Both the position numbers and the translations under genes were made by a program. DNA of 7,781 bases. Origin: an uncultured Erythrobacter sp. GTDB lineage: Bacteria > Pseudomonadota > Alphaproteobacteria > Sphingomonadales > Sphingomonadaceae. Positions 7,088-7,781 of the stretch are shown here, one piece after another. Positions within the stretch are counted from its first letter, which is position 1, and every line of letters starts with the position of its first letter. Location of the stretch: assembly GCA_913061345.1 (NCBI GenBank), contig CAJXTZ010000078.1, positions 1 to 7,781 on the forward strand. The letters run 5' to 3'. Below the pieces are notes generated by a model, which was given only the letters and a program-made list of their open reading frames with translations, made no database searches and was not told the origin of the DNA.

Positions 7088-7781
7088 GCTCGGCCTCCTC
7101 CTTCTCGAGTTCAGCCTTCAGCAAAAAGGCATTGGCGGTGGCGATCCGCCACTGCGCTTCGAGACCGGACTCGATGACCACCCGTCCTCCCGAACGCGCA
7201 CCGGTGACCACCGGACGGGCTTGAAACCCGCGGCGCGTGCGAACGAAGACCACTTCTGCGCCATCGATTGTCTGGACAGCACTTTCCGGCACCGATATGC
7301 GGCCTGTGTCGACCTCACCCGAGGGGCGGATACGTGCCTGCAGGAAGGCCCCGGGTTGCAGGCCGGGGATCGGCCTTGCGAGCGACAGGACCGCCGTAGC
7401 GCTGCGGCTTTCGGGATCGAGCGAGGGAGTGACAGACCGCACGCGCGCACCCACTTCCCGGTTGTCCGCGATTTCCAGAGTCGCCTCGTCGCCAGGCTGG
7501 ATGCGGCTTGCTTCAGCCGAAGGGAGGGCAACCTCGACCTGCATGCCGCTCGGATTCACGACCTGATAGAGTTCTTCCCCGGCATCGACGAAGGAGCCGA
7601 GAACGATAGGCGCCGAGGTCACTCGGCCCGCGAGCGGGCTCGTAACCGCAAGGGAGCGCCCGTCGCCGCTAACGCCCGCCGCGGAGACTGCTGCTTGGGC
7701 GCGCGCAAGTTCCGACTGGGCGACTTGCAGATTTGCTCGCGCGGCCTCGAGATCCTGCCGTGCGGTGACATTGGCCTCGAA
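7077..7781 (-). CDS. czcB: CzcB-type periplasmic adaptor (membrane fusion protein), 3' part cut by right edge
   Basis: The last 234 codons of an RND adaptor gene are seen; the frame is open to the right edge and the N-terminal signal, first lipoyl half and most of the hairpin are missing. The visible part starts in the returning coiled-coil helix (Ala/Glu/Gln-rich, about 35 residues). It continues with the second lipoyl half (LAVTSPLAGRVTSAPIVLG, FVDAGEELYQV), then a beta-barrel domain (MQVEVALPSAEASRIQPGDE through PGLQPGAFLQARI) and a membrane-proximal domain (ISVPESAVQTIDGAEVVFV to VVIESGL). It ends in a Glu/His tail (KEEAEHGH) that could bind metal. An internal GTG at 7622 is within the lipoyl domain and is not a start. 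Adaptors bridge the inner-membrane pump to the outer-membrane channel. Overlap with czcA and the pump type support the czcB assignment; a czcC-like channel gene is expected upstream, beyond the window. Confidence 0.93.
   Translation of the reverse strand, partial: FEANVTARQDLEAARANLQVAQSELARAQAAVSAAGVSGDGRSLAVTSPLAGRVTSAPIVLGSFVDAGEELYQVVNPSGMQVEVALPSAEASRIQPGDEATLEIADNREVGARVRSVTPSLDPESRSATAVLSLARPIPGLQPGAFLQARIRPSGEVDTGRISVPESAVQTIDGAEVVFVRTRRGFQARPVVTGARSGGRVVIESGLEAQWRIATANAFLLKAELEKEEAEHGH
7094..7103 (-). promoter_or_regulatory. Ribosome binding site of czcA
   Basis: AAGGAGGAGG lies 6 nt before the czcA ATG and inside the codons for the Glu-rich end of czcB. It fixes the start at 7087 instead of the internal ATG at 7072. 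Confidence 0.85.

Noticed and set aside
4727..7177. 816-codon open frame on the plus strand
   Set aside because: It lies wholly antisense to czcA and the end of czcB. Its Arg/Asp/His-rich translation has no domain logic, as expected for the mirror frame of GC-rich coding DNA.
7620..7622. GTG as the start of a short 181-residue protein
   Set aside because: It is internal to the lipoyl domain of the adaptor, whose frame continues open to the right edge with coiled-coil sequence.

Overview
The window carries seven protein genes, all on the minus strand, so transcription runs from the right edge (7781) to the left edge (1). The high GC content, dense tail-to-head packing and protein sequence style suggest an alphaproteobacterium, probably a sphingomonad or erythrobacter relative. 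That placement is an inference from protein resemblance, not from a marker gene.

Bases 7781 to 931 form one compact heavy-metal efflux cassette. It starts with the 3' part of a czcB-type periplasmic adaptor gene (cut by the right edge). A complete czcA-type RND pump gene follows, then a small SpoIIAA/STAS-like protein, a short cation-diffusion-facilitator-like (CDF) protein without a cytoplasmic domain, a multi-pass membrane protein of no obvious family, and a full-length canonical CzcD/ZitB-type CDF exporter. Four of the five junctions overlap (11, 4, 2 and 1 nt) and the fifth has a 22-bp gap, so the genes are probably co-transcribed and translationally coupled. The promoter and any metal sensor must lie beyond the right edge.

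After a 92-bp gap comes the 5' half (279 codons) of an acetolactate-synthase-like thiamine diphosphate (TPP) enzyme gene, cut by the left edge. It may be read through from the cassette or start its own unit; no terminator is visible in the gap.

Functionally, CzcD would move Zn/Co/Cd from cytoplasm to periplasm. CzcA, coupled by CzcB to an outer-membrane channel whose gene is not in the window, would then expel metal across the outer membrane. The least explained parts are the three small genes between czcA and czcD. The short CDF has altered metal-site positions. The membrane protein next to it has about eight helices and looks like a ZIP-family fold whose metal ligands have been lost. No RNA genes, IS elements, CRISPR arrays or significant repeats were found. 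The long plus-strand open frames are shadows of the minus-strand genes.
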